Origin: Dyella thiooxydans
GTDB taxonomy: Bacteria; Pseudomonadota; Gammaproteobacteria; Xanthomonadales; Rhodanobacteraceae
Length of the DNA: 64,000 bases
Reading direction: 5' to 3'
NCBI RefSeq assembly: GCF_001641285.1
Contig: NZ_CP014841.1
Coordinates: 558,001 to 622,000, forward strand
Shown here: positions 36,788 through 46,122 of the stretch, one piece after another
How positions within the stretch are numbered: position 1 is the first letter of the stretch
Layout of the letters: each line of letters begins with the position of its first letter
Made by a program: the position numbers and the translations under genes
The notes under the pieces: generated by a model
Told to the model about the DNA's origin: nothing
The model's database searches: none
Seen by the model: only the letters and a program-made list of their open reading frames with translations

Positions 36788-38140
36788 ATGGACGGCCATC
36801 GCCGCACTCTCGGCGGCCGGCGCGATCTGCTCGCGCCGGCCGCGTCGTTTCCGCAGCGCTATCCCGGCCTGCTGCAGAGCGTGGTCTCCGGCACGCCGCA
36901 GGCACGTCATGACCTGCTGTTTGCCGCGATCGACGAATCCATCGCGCTGCACGCCGATGGCGTGGTGCGCGACGAGACGGGCCGCGCGTTGCCCGGCCGC
37001 TTTCTCGATCTGCTCGACGCGCGCTGGAGCGAGCTCCGGATCGACCAGCCAACCGACGAAACGCTGCCGTTCCGCGGTGGCTGGCTGTTGTTCCTTGGCT
37101 ATGAACTGGCCGGCGAGATCGAGCCGCGTCTGCGCCTGCATCCGCATACCGTGCTGCCGGTCGCGCTGGCGCTGCGCTGTCCAGCCGCGGCGATCGTCGA
37201 CCACGCGCGCGACGTGACCGAGCTGGTCGCCGAGCCGGGGCACGAGACACTGCTCGAGCAGATGGCCGCCGATCTCGAGGTGCCGGCACGCTGGCCGGCA
37301 GCGGAGGCGCCGCTGGCGATCGAGGAAGACGATCCGCAGCACTTCCTCGATGGCGTGGCGCGCATCCACGAGCACCTGCACGCCGGCGACATTTTCCAGG
37401 TCAACCTCTCGCGTGCCTGGCGTGCGCGTTATGCTGCCGCGCCCCGGCCGGCTGCGCTGTACGACGCGCTGCGCCGTGCCAATCCCGCGCCCTTCGCCGG
37501 CCTGCTGCAGCAGCCCGGCTGGTCGATCGCCAGCTCGTCGCCGGAGCGGCTGGTCGAGTCGCGCGGCGGCATGGCGCAGACCCGGCCGATCGCCGGCACG
37601 CGCCCGCGTCTAGCCGGTGACGACGAGGCGGCGCGCATCCGCGAGCTCAGCGGTCACCCGAAGGAGCGCGCCGAGCACGTGATGCTGATCGACCTGGAGC
37701 GCAATGACCTCGGTCGCGTCTGTGTGCCGGGTACGGTCGAGGTGGACGAGCTGATGGTGGTGGAGAGCTACGCCCATGTGCACCACATCGTCTCCAATGT
37801 ACGCGGTCGGCTGCGGGCGGGCGTCACGCCCGGCGAGCTGATCGCGGCCACCTTTCCCGGTGGCACCATCACCGGCTGTCCCAAGGTGCGCTGCATGGAG
37901 ATCATCGCGGCGCTGGAACAGTCGCCGCGCGCGGCCTACACCGGCGCACTGGGCTACCTAGACCGCTCGGGCGACATGGACCTCAACATCCTGATCCGCA
38001 CGCTGACCCAGATCGGCGGCGAGGTAAGCCTGCGGGCGGGGGCGGGCATCGTGGCCGACTCGGTCGCCGCGAACGAGCTGGAAGAAACCCGCGCCAAGGC
38101 GCGCGGACTGCTGCGTGCGCTCGGGGCGACCAGCGCATGA
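36788..38140 (+). CDS. pabB: Aminodeoxychorismate synthase component I
   Basis: This 450-residue chorismate-utilising enzyme makes 4-amino-4-deoxychorismate for folate. The family core is clear: DIFQVNLSRAW, SSSPERLVES, HVMLIDLERNDLGRVC, HHIVSNVRGRLR, FPGGTITGCPKVRCMEII and GALGYLDRSGDMDLNILIRT. The motif aligned with PIKGT of E. coli PabB is PIAGT, with Ala269 in place of the lysine that forms the covalent intermediate; this is the TrpE-like form. The adjacent pabC supports the PabB assignment over anthranilate synthase. The start at ATG 36788 is 7 bp after fabF. No glutamine amidotransferase (pabA) is nearby. Confidence 0.9.
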   Translation: MDGHRRTLGGRRDLLAPAASFPQRYPGLLQSVVSGTPQARHDLLFAAIDESIALHADGVVRDETGRALPGRFLDLLDARWSELRIDQPTDETLPFRGGWLLFLGYELAGEIEPRLRLHPHTVLPVALALRCPAAAIVDHARDVTELVAEPGHETLLEQMAADLEVPARWPAAEAPLAIEEDDPQHFLDGVARIHEHLHAGDIFQVNLSRAWRARYAAAPRPAALYDALRRANPAPFAGLLQQPGWSIASSSPERLVESRGGMAQTRPIAGTRPRLAGDDEAARIRELSGHPKERAEHVMLIDLERNDLGRVCVPGTVEVDELMVVESYAHVHHIVSNVRGRLRAGVTPGELIAATFPGGTITGCPKVRCMEIIAALEQSPRAAYTGALGYLDRSGDMDLNILIRTLTQIGGEVSLRAGAGIVADSVAANELEETRAKARGLLRALGATSA

Positions 38141-38961
38141 CCGTGCGCATGCTTGTCGACGGTCGGCCGGGCGACACCGTGTCGGCCCAGGACCGCGGGC
38201 TCAGCTACGGCGACGGACTGTTCGAGACGGTGAGCGTGATCGGTGGCCGCGCGCCGTTGTGGTCCAGGCATATGGAGCGGCTGGCCGAGGGCGGTCGCCG
38301 TCTGGCCATCCCGCTGCCGGATGCCGGGATGCTGGCGAGGGAGATGGGCGCCGTCGCGGCCGGGATGGCTGCCGCCGTGGCACGTATCACCGTTACCCGG
38401 GGTGTCGGCCCGCGTGGCTACGCGCCGCCGGTCGCGTCGATACCTACCCGCATCGTTGCGGCCTTTCCGATGCCGGCGCCGGAGCTGCGCCTGGCGAGTG
38501 AAGGCGTGCGCCTGCGCGTGTGCGACCTGCGCCTGGCCGAACAGCCAGCTTTGGCCGGCCTCAAGCACCTCAATCGCCTCGAGCAGGTGCTGGCCCGGGC
38601 CGAATGGGCCGATCCGTCGATCCACGATGGGCTGCTGCTCGATGTCGCGGGTCGCGTCACGTGCACCACCATGGCGAACGTGTTCGCGGTGATCGACGGC
38701 GCCCTCGTCACGCCCTCGCTTGCTCGTTGCGGTGTGGCCGGCGTCGCCCGCGCCGAGGTGCTGGCGACGATTCCGGCAGTGCAGGTGCGCGATCTGGCGC
38801 TGGAAGAGCTGCTTCGTGCCGACGAGCTCTTCCTCACTTCGAGCGTTCGCGGCATCCTGCCGGTTCAGGCCGTCGGCGATAAGGTCTTCGCCACCGGCCC
38901 CGTGGCGCGCGCGATGCAGGGGCATTGGCGCGGGCTGGGTTTTCCATTGGAGCTGGCATGA
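38137..38961 (+). CDS. pabC: Aminodeoxychorismate lyase
   Basis: This 274-residue PLP enzyme of the branched-chain-aminotransferase fold converts aminodeoxychorismate to 4-aminobenzoate and pyruvate. The Schiff-base lysine is in GLKHLNRLEQVLAR (about 147). The N-terminus has AQDRGLSYGDGLFETV, and VTCTTMANVFAVIDG and ELFLTSSVRGILPVQ are cofactor-site segments. ATG 38137 overlaps the pabB stop (ATGA) and its stop overlaps mltG (ATGA), showing tight coupling of the two PABA enzymes. Confidence 0.95.
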   Translation: MTVRMLVDGRPGDTVSAQDRGLSYGDGLFETVSVIGGRAPLWSRHMERLAEGGRRLAIPLPDAGMLAREMGAVAAGMAAAVARITVTRGVGPRGYAPPVASIPTRIVAAFPMPAPELRLASEGVRLRVCDLRLAEQPALAGLKHLNRLEQVLARAEWADPSIHDGLLLDVAGRVTCTTMANVFAVIDGALVTPSLARCGVAGVARAEVLATIPAVQVRDLALEELLRADELFLTSSVRGILPVQAVGDKVFATGPVARAMQGHWRGLGFPLELA

Positions 38962-39992
38962 GTCGTTTCCTGGTGCGTGGCCGCGCAGTGTGGCGTGCGC
39001 TGATCCTGCTGTTGCTGCTGGCGGCGCTTGCCGCCGCATGGCTGTGGCGTGACCTCGACCGCTTCGGGCGGACGCCGCTGGACATCGCTTCGGCCGGGCA
39101 GACGATCGACATCGCTCGCGGCACCGGTTTCAAGCAGATCGTCGACGAGCTGCGCAGCCGCGGGTTGACTCGTGCCGCGCCGCTGTACTGGCGCGCGCTG
39201 GCCGAGCAGATGCACGTGGCTGGCCGCCTGCATGCGGGCGAATACGCGCTGGTACCGGGCCTCACGCCGCGCTCGCTGCTGGAGAACATGGCTGCCGGCC
39301 GCGTGCTGCAACACGATTTCACCATCATCGATGGCTGGACCTTCGCCGAGCTGCGGGCCGCGTTGGACAAGGCCACGCCGCTGCGCCACCTCACCCGGGG
39401 CATGGACAACGCCACGATCATGCAGAAGATCGGCGCGCCCGGTGAAATGCCCGAGGGCCGCTTTCTGCCTGAAACCTACGCCTACGTGAAAGGCGACAGC
39501 GACCTGGACGTGCTCAAGCGCTCTTACGCCGCCATGCACAAGACGCTCGATGCGTTGTGGCCCGGGCGCGATCAGGGGCTGCCGCTGACCACGCCCTACG
39601 ATGCGCTGATCCTGGCTTCCATCGTGGAAAAGGAGACCGGTCGCGCGGACGAGCGCAAGCGCATCGCCGGCGTGTTCGTGCGCCGGCTCGAACATCACAT
39701 GCTGCTGCAGACCGACCCCAGCGTGATCTACGGCATGGGGGCCAGCTATACCGGCAACATCCACAAGCGTGACCTGACCACCGACACGCCCTACAACACC
39801 TATACCCGGCCCGGTCTTCCGCCCACGCCGATCGCCCTGCCGGGCAAGCCGGCGATCGAGGCCGCGTTGCACCCCGCATCCGGCGATGAGCTTTATTTCG
39901 TGGCCAAGGGCGACGGCACGCACGTGTTCGCCAGGACGCTGGCCGAGCACGACCGCAACGTCGACTGCTACCAGCTCAAGCGGTGCCGCTGA
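38958..39992 (+). CDS. mltG: Endolytic murein transglycosylase
   Basis: This 344-residue bitopic inner-membrane enzyme cleaves nascent glycan strands and probably terminates peptidoglycan polymerisation. Residues 10-30 form the membrane anchor (ALILLLLLAALAAAWLW), then a LysM-like subdomain and the YceG domain, with the catalytic Glu in ASIVEKETGR (about 226). DPSVIYGMGASYTGNI, TYTRPGLPPTPIALPG and HPASGDELYFVAKGDGTHVF are family signatures. I chose ATG 38958, overlapping the pabC stop. tmk follows immediately. Confidence 0.96.
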   Translation: MSRFLVRGRAVWRALILLLLLAALAAAWLWRDLDRFGRTPLDIASAGQTIDIARGTGFKQIVDELRSRGLTRAAPLYWRALAEQMHVAGRLHAGEYALVPGLTPRSLLENMAAGRVLQHDFTIIDGWTFAELRAALDKATPLRHLTRGMDNATIMQKIGAPGEMPEGRFLPETYAYVKGDSDLDVLKRSYAAMHKTLDALWPGRDQGLPLTTPYDALILASIVEKETGRADERKRIAGVFVRRLEHHMLLQTDPSVIYGMGASYTGNIHKRDLTTDTPYNTYTRPGLPPTPIALPGKPAIEAALHPASGDELYFVAKGDGTHVFARTLAEHDRNVDCYQLKRCR

Positions 39993-39994
39993 CG

Positions 39995-40624
39995 ATGCGC
40001 GGTGTGTTCATCAGCCTGGAAGGGGGCGAGGGTGCGGGCAAGAGCACGCTGCTGGCCGGTCTGCGCGATCACCTGGTGGGGCGCGGTATCGATCTGGTGC
40101 AGACGCGCGAACCGGGCGGCACGCCGCTGGGCGAGGCACTGCGCGCGATCCTGCTCGATCCGGCCATGCGCGGGATGAGCGCGGAGAGCGAGTTGCTGAT
40201 GATGTTCGCTTCGCGTGCCCAGCTGGTGCGCGAATGCATCGCACCGGCACTGGTGGCCGGGCGGTGGGTGCTGTGCGATCGCTTCGCCGACGCCAGCTAC
40301 GCCTACCAGGGTGGTGGGCGCGGCCAGCCGGTGGAGCGCATCGCCGGGCTCGAGGCCTGGGCCTGCGCCGGGATTGCCCCCGACCTGACCCTGCTGCTCG
40401 ACCTGCCGGTGGCCGATGGTCGTGCGCGGGCGGCCGGCCGTGGCGAGGCCGATCGCATCGAAAGCGAGGCCGATGCGTTCTTCGAGCGGGTGCGTGCCAC
40501 TTACCGCGCGCGTGCCGTGGCCGAGCCGAACCGCTTCCGCGTGCTCGACGCCAGCGGGACACCGGAGCAGGTGCTGGCTGCGGCGATCGCTGCGGTGACG
40601 CCGCTGCTGGAGCGTGATCGATGA
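39995..40624 (+). CDS. tmk: Thymidylate kinase
   Basis: This 209-residue kinase phosphorylates dTMP to dTDP. The P-loop GGEGAGKST is at 10-18, the substrate motif CDRFADASYAYQG carries the DR(Y/F/H) signature, and the lid region VADGRARAAGRGEADRIES holds the Arg residues typical of the E. coli-type (type II) enzyme. ATG 39995 is 2 bp after mltG; GTG 39983 is an alternative that would overlap mltG. It overlaps holB by 4 nt (ATGA). Confidence 0.96.
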   Translation: MRGVFISLEGGEGAGKSTLLAGLRDHLVGRGIDLVQTREPGGTPLGEALRAILLDPAMRGMSAESELLMMFASRAQLVRECIAPALVAGRWVLCDRFADASYAYQGGGRGQPVERIAGLEAWACAGIAPDLTLLLDLPVADGRARAAGRGEADRIESEADAFFERVRATYRARAVAEPNRFRVLDASGTPEQVLAAAIAAVTPLLERDR

Positions 40625-41556
40625 GCGCGATGCCCTGGCTGGACGACGCCTGGTCGCGGCTGCAGGCGCGTCGCGAGCGCGGTGCGCTGCCTCACGCCTT
40701 GCTGCTCTGTGGCCCCGAGGGTCTTGGCAAGCGCGATTTCGCCGACCGCTTCGTCCGTGGCCTGCTGTGCCAGCAACCGGAGCATGGCGAGGCGTGCGGA
40801 CATTGCCGCAGTTGCGTGCTGCTTGACGCGGGTACGCACCCGGATCGCGTCGCGGTGGGCTACGGCCTGCGCAAGGACGGCGTGCAGCGCAGCGAGATCG
40901 TGATCGACCAGGTCCGTGACCTCTCCGCCCGCCTGGCCATGGCCAGCCAGTTCGGTGGCTGGCAGGTGGCGACCATCGACCCGGCCGACGCGCTGAATGC
41001 CGCGGCGGCCAACGCCCTGCTCAAGACGCTGGAGGAGCCGGCGGCGCAGACCATGCTGGTGCTGGTGGCCGACGCGCCGTGGCGCTTGCCGCAGACGATC
41101 CGCAGCCGTTGCCAGCGGATCGAGTTCCATCTGCCCGAACCGGCCCAGGCGCTGGCATGGTTGCAGGCCCGGGGGGTGGACGATCCCGCCTCGGCGCTGC
41201 AGGCGGCCGGCGGCAATCCCGGCCTGGCCCGGCGTTGGGCGGAGGAGGGGGCGTTGGATCGTCGCCGCGAGGTGCGTCGCGACCTTGCGGCCCTGGCTGC
41301 CGGCCGTGGCGAGGCCACGGAGGTCGTTCGACGCTGGCTGGACAGCGAGCCGGCCCAGCGGGTCTGGTTCGCGGCGCAGGCCGTGGCCGACGAAAGTCGC
41401 GCCCGGGCGGCTGGCGAGGCCGGACCGCTGGTCAGCGGTCTGGACGCGGCGGGGCTGGCTGACTGGTACGATCGTGCCAACCGCACGCGCGAATCGCTGC
41501 GCGGACCCCTGCGCAACGACCTGGCGCTGCTGGAGCTGCTGGCCCGCTGGCGCTGA
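40621..41556 (+). CDS. holB: DNA polymerase III subunit delta'
   Basis: This 311-residue AAA+ stator of the clamp loader has a degenerate nucleotide site (GPEGLGKRDF at 31-40), zinc-binding Cys50, 59, 62 and 65, and the LLKTLEEPAAQTMLVLVAD and TIRSRCQRIEFH segments (SRC motif). The C-terminal collar domain is divergent. It belongs to the tmk-holB pair conserved in gammaproteobacteria. In other species pilZ and tatD follow directly; here a PIG-L gene intervenes and tatD is missing. Confidence 0.95.
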   Translation: MSAMPWLDDAWSRLQARRERGALPHALLLCGPEGLGKRDFADRFVRGLLCQQPEHGEACGHCRSCVLLDAGTHPDRVAVGYGLRKDGVQRSEIVIDQVRDLSARLAMASQFGGWQVATIDPADALNAAAANALLKTLEEPAAQTMLVLVADAPWRLPQTIRSRCQRIEFHLPEPAQALAWLQARGVDDPASALQAAGGNPGLARRWAEEGALDRRREVRRDLAALAAGRGEATEVVRRWLDSEPAQRVWFAAQAVADESRARAAGEAGPLVSGLDAAGLADWYDRANRTRESLRGPLRNDLALLELLARWR

Positions 41557-41579
41557 GCGCGGCACGGACAGCCTCGATC

Positions 41580-42503
41580 ATGGACATTCTGTCGGCACGT
41601 ACGCGACTGCTGGTGGTCGCGCCCCATCCGGACGACGAGACGCTGGCCACCGGCATCCTCATCCAGCGGGTGCTCGCTGCCGGGGGCTCGGTACACGTAC
41701 TGCTGCTCACCGATGGCGACAACAATCCGTGGCCGCAGCGTCGGCTGGAGCGGCGGCTGTGGGTCGGGCGGCAGGCCCGCGCGCGGTGGGCGAGCCGTCG
41801 TCGCGGCGAATTCATGGCGGCGCTCGGGGAGCTCGGCCTGTCCGGCACCGACATGACGGCGATGAGCTGGCCGGACCAGGGGCTCACCCGGATGATCGCC
41901 AGCGCCGCGGGCGCCTGCATGGAGGCGCTGGACGCGGTGATCGCGCGGGTGCAACCCACGCTGGTGGCGATGCCTGCACTGGATGATCGTCATCCTGACC
42001 ATGGTGCGGCCCATGTGCTGATGCGGCTGGTGCTGGAGCGGCAGGCCCGGGCGCCCGTCGTCTGGCTCTATCGGGTGCATGGCGGTGCGCGCAGGGCGTG
42101 CCCTTCGGTGGCCTGTGTCGCCGATGCGTCCACCTGGTCGCGGAAGCGGGCGGCACTCGCCCGGCATGCCAGCCAGTTGGTGCTGAGCCGGCGTCGCATG
42201 GAGCGACTCGCCGCCCGCACCGAACGGTACGAGGTGTTGTCGACCGGGCCACTGCCCAGGGATTTGCCCTGGGCGCCACGTTGGCCGCAGCGGACGTGTC
42301 TGCGCCTGACCGCGGCCGCGGCGGGCACCGGAGTCGCGTGGCGATGGGCGCGTGCGCCGGTCCAGCGGGAGCCGGGGCAGGGGGGCCGGCTGGCCGCACA
42401 GGCACTGCCGGCGGGTGAGGGGGCCTTGTTCGTCAAGCTCGAGCTGACGCTGCCATCGTTCTGGATCTTCGACCACTGGGGCTGGCGCGAATTGCGCCGG
42501 TAG
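41580..42503 (+). CDS. PIG-L/LmbE-family deacetylase
   Basis: This 307-residue zinc-dependent de-N-acetylase of unknown sugar substrate has the metal-binding PHPDDE at 15-20 (VVAPHPDDETLA), a distal HPDH in DDRHPDHGAAH (about 138-148) and the typical LLLTDGDNNPWP strand. The basic helix SRRRMERLAARTERYEV near 205 and the C-terminal region are poorly conserved. Close homologues act on GlcNAc-containing glycolipids or natural-product sugars. It lies between holB (23 bp upstream) and pilZ, an insertion relative to the usual holB-pilZ order. Confidence 0.86.
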   Translation: MDILSARTRLLVVAPHPDDETLATGILIQRVLAAGGSVHVLLLTDGDNNPWPQRRLERRLWVGRQARARWASRRRGEFMAALGELGLSGTDMTAMSWPDQGLTRMIASAAGACMEALDAVIARVQPTLVAMPALDDRHPDHGAAHVLMRLVLERQARAPVVWLYRVHGGARRACPSVACVADASTWSRKRAALARHASQLVLSRRRMERLAARTERYEVLSTGPLPRDLPWAPRWPQRTCLRLTAAAAGTGVAWRWARAPVQREPGQGGRLAAQALPAGEGALFVKLELTLPSFWIFDHWGWRELRR

Positions 42504-42518
42504 TGCGACCTGCCTGCT

Positions 42519-42547
42519 TTGCGCAAGCCCGTGTGCATCGCTAGGAT
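42519..42547 (+). promoter_or_regulatory. Putative sigma-70 promoter of pilZ
   Basis: TTGCGC (42519-42524) and TAGGAT (42542-42547) are separated by 17 bp, with initiation expected near 42554 and a leader of about 36 nt before the pilZ ATG. Confidence 0.6.
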
Positions 42548-42589
42548 TCGATATCCGATGCGCTCGCGGATGGTCCGCCAGGAGCACGC

Positions 42590-42943
42590 ATGAACCCCGT
42601 CGTCGCCCGCCAGGGCATCATCTCGCTGAAGATCAAGGACATCCCGACGCTGTACAGCGCCTACATGCCGTTCCTGAAGAACGGCGGGTTGTTCGCGGCG
42701 ACCACCCAGCGCTACGCGTTGGGCGACGAGGTGGTGCTGCTGCTCAGCCTGATCGACGAGAGCGAACGCATCTCGGTGGCCGGCAAGGTGGTGTGGATCA
42801 GTCCGGTCGGCGCGCAGGGCAACCGGCCCGCGGGCATCGGCGTGCACTTCAACGAGTCCAGCGACGGCGAGGTGGCGCGTCAGCGCATCGAGAACCTGCT
42901 CGCCGGCATGACCGCCTCGGACCGCGTGACCAGCACGATGTAG
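42590..42943 (+). CDS. pilZ: Type IV pilus assembly protein PilZ
   Basis: This 117-residue single PilZ domain protein is needed for type IV pilus biogenesis and twitching. The N-terminus GIISLKIKDIPTLYSAYMPFLKNGGLFAAT matches canonical PilZ. The c-di-GMP-binding RxxxR motif is absent and only the downstream part (AGKVVWISP, GIGVHFNE) is recognisable, as in Xanthomonas and Pseudomonas PilZ, which act through the PilB and FimX partners instead. GGAGCAC lies before the ATG. Confidence 0.95.
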   Translation: MNPVVARQGIISLKIKDIPTLYSAYMPFLKNGGLFAATTQRYALGDEVVLLLSLIDESERISVAGKVVWISPVGAQGNRPAGIGVHFNESSDGEVARQRIENLLAGMTASDRVTSTM

Positions 42944-42970
42944 TGCGACGGCGCGCTCGCCGATCGCGCA

Positions 42971-42998
42971 CCGCTTTCGAAAGTCCGTTCGAAAGCGG
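42971..42998 (+). terminator. Perfect 11-bp hairpin downstream of pilZ
   Basis: CCGCTTTCGAA (42971-42981) and TTCGAAAGCGG (42988-42998) form a perfect stem with a 6-nt loop. No T-run follows, so it may be a transcript-stabilising or factor-dependent terminator rather than an intrinsic one. It lies directly upstream of the nuo promoter. Confidence 0.55.
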
Positions 42999-43006
42999 CT
43001 GAATAC

Positions 43007-43037
43007 TTGTCGTGTCACCTGCCCTCGCTGGTACAAT
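43007..43037 (+). promoter_or_regulatory. Putative extended -10 promoter of the nuo operon
   Basis: TGGTACAAT at 43029-43037 gives an extended -10 (TGn plus TACAAT). A TTGTCG at 43007-43012 is a possible -35 at a non-ideal 19-bp spacing. Initiation near 43044 would leave a leader of about 155 nt before nuoA. Confidence 0.6.
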
Positions 43038-43198
43038 GGCGCGATCCCCGAACCAGACCGTGGTCAATCGGACGCTCGCAAACGGACCGTGAGCGATGGT
43101 GATGGCGCCCTGAGCGTCCATTGCTTTCCGCTGATCACTTCCGGACCGTCATCCTCACGGTCACTGATGCGCCTGCGGGCGCGGAGGTACGCTGCATC

Positions 43199-43555
43199 GT
43201 GCTTGCCGAATACTGGCCCATCCTGCTGTTTATCGGCGTCGCCACCGGGCTTGGCCTGGTGCTGCTCGCCCTCGGCCTGCTCGCCGGCCCGCGTCGTCCC
43301 GAATCGGAGAAGCTCTCGCCCTACGAGTGCGGCTTCGAGGCCTTCGAGGACGCCCGCATGCGCTTCGACGTGCGCTACTACCTGCTGGCCATCCTGTTCA
43401 TCATCTTCGACCTGGAAATCGCCTTCCTTTTCCCGTGGGCGGTGGTGTTCAAGTCGATTGGCCTGACTGCGCTCATCGAGATGGCGCTGTTCCTGCTGCT
43501 GCTGGTGATCGGTTTCGCCTACGTCTGGAAGAAGGGAGCACTGGAATGGGAGTGA
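43199..43555 (+). CDS. nuoA: NADH-quinone oxidoreductase subunit A
   Basis: This 118-residue membrane subunit of complex I has three helices. The loop after the first helix carries the invariant YECGFE (conserved Cys exposed in the deactive state), and [24 protein letters not shown] is the family signature. I chose GTG 43199 because GGAGG precedes it and [11 protein letters not shown] is the standard N-terminus; the frame extends upstream to 43121 without homology. It overlaps nuoB by 10 nt. It is the first gene of a complete 14-gene operon. Confidence 0.96.
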   Translation: MLAEYWPILLFIGVATGLGLVLLALGLLAGPRRPESEKLSPYECGFEAFEDARMRFDVRYYLLAILFIIFDLEIAFLFPWAVVFKSIGLTALIEMALFLLLLVIGFAYVWKKGALEWE

Positions 43556-44103
43556 TGTCTTCCATCGACCGGGTGATGCACAACCCGCAGCCGCTGAACC
43601 TGGTGGACGACATCCTGCGTCCGGCAGGGGACAATCCGGTGATCCAGCGCGGCTTCGTCACCACCAGCGTCGATGCGCTGATGAACTGGGCGCGCACCGG
43701 TTCGATGTGGCCGATGACCTTCGGCCTGGCCTGCTGCGCGGTGGAGATGATGCACGCCGGCGCGGCGCGACTGGATCTGGACCGCTACGGCGTGATCTTC
43801 CGCCCGTCGCCGCGCCAGTCCGACGTGATGATCGTCGCCGGCACCCTGGTCAACAAGATGGCCCCCGCGCTGCGCAAGGTCTACGACCAGATGCCCGACC
43901 CGAAGTGGGTCATTTCCATGGGCAGCTGCGCCAATGGCGGCGGCTACTACCACTACTCCTACTCGGTGGTGCGCGGCTGCGACCGCGTCGTGCCGGTGGA
44001 CATCTACGTACCGGGCTGTCCGCCGACGGCCGAGGCGCTGATCCACGGCATCCTGCAGTTGCAGAAGAAGATCCGCCGCACCAGCACCATCGCGCGTTCC
44101 TGA
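43546..44103 (+). CDS. nuoB: NADH-quinone oxidoreductase subunit B
   Basis: This 185-residue peripheral-arm subunit binds cluster N2, the last Fe-S centre before quinone. The ligands are the tandem Cys pair in [13 protein letters not shown], the Cys in [15 protein letters not shown] and the Cys in [16 protein letters not shown] 43546 has AAGGGAG upstream and overlaps the nuoA stop; ATG 43555 is an alternative. Two N-terminal residues vary in the family, so the start is not critical. Confidence 0.97.
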   Translation: MGVMSSIDRVMHNPQPLNLVDDILRPAGDNPVIQRGFVTTSVDALMNWARTGSMWPMTFGLACCAVEMMHAGAARLDLDRYGVIFRPSPRQSDVMIVAGTLVNKMAPALRKVYDQMPDPKWVISMGSCANGGGYYHYSYSVVRGCDRVVPVDIYVPGCPPTAEALIHGILQLQKKIRRTSTIARS

Positions 44104-44116
44104 AGGCGTCCGTACC

Positions 44117-44845
44117 ATGACTGATACGCAAGACACCTCGCTCGCCGGCCGCCTTGCCGCGCGCTTTGGCGACACGCTGGCGATCCGCGTCGAGCGCAAC
44201 GAGACCATCGCCGAGGTGCGTCCGGCCGACCTGATCGCCGTGGCCACCGCGCTGCGCGACGAGGCGCCGTTCCGCTTCGGTCAGCTGATCGACCTGTGCG
44301 GCATCGATTATCTCGGCTACGGCCAGAGCGAGTGGGAAACCAACACCGCGGGCGGTGAGGGTTTCTCGCGCGGCGTGGAAGGTGAGGCCATGGGGCGTTT
44401 CGCCTGGGCCAACCGCCCACGCGCCGGGCATGATCCGCGCCGTTTCGCCGCGGTGATCCAGCTGCTTTCGATCGAGCACAACCACCGTCTGCGCCTGCGT
44501 GTGTTCTGCGAAGACGACACGCTGCCGGTGATGCCGTCGGTCACCGGCATCTGGGCGGGTTCCAACTGGTTCGAGCGCGAGGCGTTCGACCTGTACGGCA
44601 TCCTGTTCGAAGGGCACCCGGACCTGCGCCGCATCCTCACCGACTACGGCTTCGTCGGTCACCCGTTCCGCAAGGACTTCCCGCTGATCGGCAACGTCGA
44701 GGTGCGCTACGACGCCGAGCAGAAGCGCGTGGTGTACGAGCCGGTCTCGATCGAGCCGCGCGTGCTCGTGCCGCGCACCATCCGCGACGACGCGGACCTT
44801 TTGCAGGCCCAGGCCGAGGCCGCCGACGACTGGCGCAGGAACTGA
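44117..44845 (+). CDS. nuoC: NADH-quinone oxidoreductase subunit C
   Basis: This 242-residue peripheral-arm subunit scaffolds the quinone module with NuoD. The conserved C-terminal motif is [40 protein letters not shown], quoted in part here and spanning about 153-195. The N-terminal half ([16 protein letters not shown]) is typical. nuoC and nuoD are separate genes here, not fused as in E. coli. nuoD begins 1 bp after the stop. Confidence 0.96.
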   Translation: MTDTQDTSLAGRLAARFGDTLAIRVERNETIAEVRPADLIAVATALRDEAPFRFGQLIDLCGIDYLGYGQSEWETNTAGGEGFSRGVEGEAMGRFAWANRPRAGHDPRRFAAVIQLLSIEHNHRLRLRVFCEDDTLPVMPSVTGIWAGSNWFEREAFDLYGILFEGHPDLRRILTDYGFVGHPFRKDFPLIGNVEVRYDAEQKRVVYEPVSIEPRVLVPRTIRDDADLLQAQAEAADDWRRN

Positions 44846-44846
44846 C

Positions 44847-46103
44847 ATGGCCCAGGAAATCCGCAATTACACGATGAACTTCGGCCCGCAGCATCCCGCT
44901 GCGCACGGCGTGCTGCGCCTGGTGCTGGAGATGGACGGCGAGACCATCGTCCGGGCCGATCCGCACGTGGGGCTGCTCCACCGCGGCACCGAGAAGCTGG
45001 CCGAGTCCAAGCCGTTCAACCAGTCGATCGGCTACATGGACCGCCTCGACTACGTGTCGATGATGTGCAACGAGCACGCCTATGTGCGCGCCATCGAGAA
45101 CCTGATGGGGATCGAGGCACCGGAGCGTGCGCAGTACATCCGCACCATGTTCGACGAGATCACCCGCATCCTGAACCACCTGATGTGGATCGGTTCGAAT
45201 GCGCTCGACCTCGGTGCGATGGCGGTGTTCCTGTACGCCTTCCGCGAGCGCGAGGAGCTGATGGACTGCTACGAGGCGGTCTCCGGCGCGCGCATGCATG
45301 CCACCTACTACCGCCCCGGCGGCGTCTACCGTGACCTGCCGGCGCAGATGCCGCAGTACCGCGAGTCGCCCTGGCACAAGGGCAAGGACCTCAAGCGCCT
45401 GAACAGCTGGCGCGAGGGTTCCATGCTCGACTTCCTCGATGCGTTCACCGCGGACTTCCCGTCCAAGGTCGACGAGTACGAGGAGCTGCTGACCAACAAC
45501 CGCATCTGGAAGCAGCGCACCGTCGGCATCGGCGTGGTGTCGCCGGAGCTGGCCCAGCAGTGGGGCATGACCGGCGCGATGCTGCGCGGCTCGGGCGTGG
45601 CCTGGGACCTGCGCAAGAAGCAGCCCTACGCCAAGTACGCCGAGATGGATTTCGACATCCCGCTGGGCGTCAACGGCGACTGCTACGACCGCTACCTGGT
45701 GCGCGTGGAAGAGATGCGCCAGTCCAACCGCATCATCCAGCAGTGCGTGAAGTGGCTGCGCGCCAACCCCGGTCCGGTGATGCTGAAGAACTTCAAGGTG
45801 GCGCCGCCTTCCCGTGTCGAGATGAAGGACGACATGGAAGCGCTGATCCATCACTTCAAACTGTTCACCGAGGGCTACGGCGTGCCGGCCGGCGAGACCT
45901 ATGCCGCGGTCGAGGCGCCGAAGGGCGAGTTCGGCTGCTACCTGGTCTCCGATGGCGCCAACAAGCCGTTCCGCGTGCACCTGCGTGCACCGGGCTTCGC
46001 CCACCTGTCGTCGATCGACACTGTCGTCAAGGGCCACATGCTGGCCGACGTGGTGGCGATGATCGGCACCTATGACCTCGTGTTCGGCGAAGTCGATCGC
46101 TGA
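44847..46103 (+). CDS. nuoD: NADH-quinone oxidoreductase subunit D
   Basis: This 418-residue 49-kDa-type subunit, derived from the hydrogenase large subunit, forms the quinone site with NuoB. Quinone-site residues lie in [15 protein letters not shown] (His/Tyr region near residue 10-25) and in the [15 protein letters not shown] segment. [20 protein letters not shown] and [17 protein letters not shown] are family motifs. Hydrogenase Ni ligands are absent, as expected. It is 19 bp from nuoE. Confidence 0.97.
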   Translation: MAQEIRNYTMNFGPQHPAAHGVLRLVLEMDGETIVRADPHVGLLHRGTEKLAESKPFNQSIGYMDRLDYVSMMCNEHAYVRAIENLMGIEAPERAQYIRTMFDEITRILNHLMWIGSNALDLGAMAVFLYAFREREELMDCYEAVSGARMHATYYRPGGVYRDLPAQMPQYRESPWHKGKDLKRLNSWREGSMLDFLDAFTADFPSKVDEYEELLTNNRIWKQRTVGIGVVSPELAQQWGMTGAMLRGSGVAWDLRKKQPYAKYAEMDFDIPLGVNGDCYDRYLVRVEEMRQSNRIIQQCVKWLRANPGPVMLKNFKVAPPSRVEMKDDMEALIHHFKLFTEGYGVPAGETYAAVEAPKGEFGCYLVSDGANKPFRVHLRAPGFAHLSSIDTVVKGHMLADVVAMIGTYDLVFGEVDR

Positions 46104-46122
46104 GCGCACGGGAGCCAAGACC

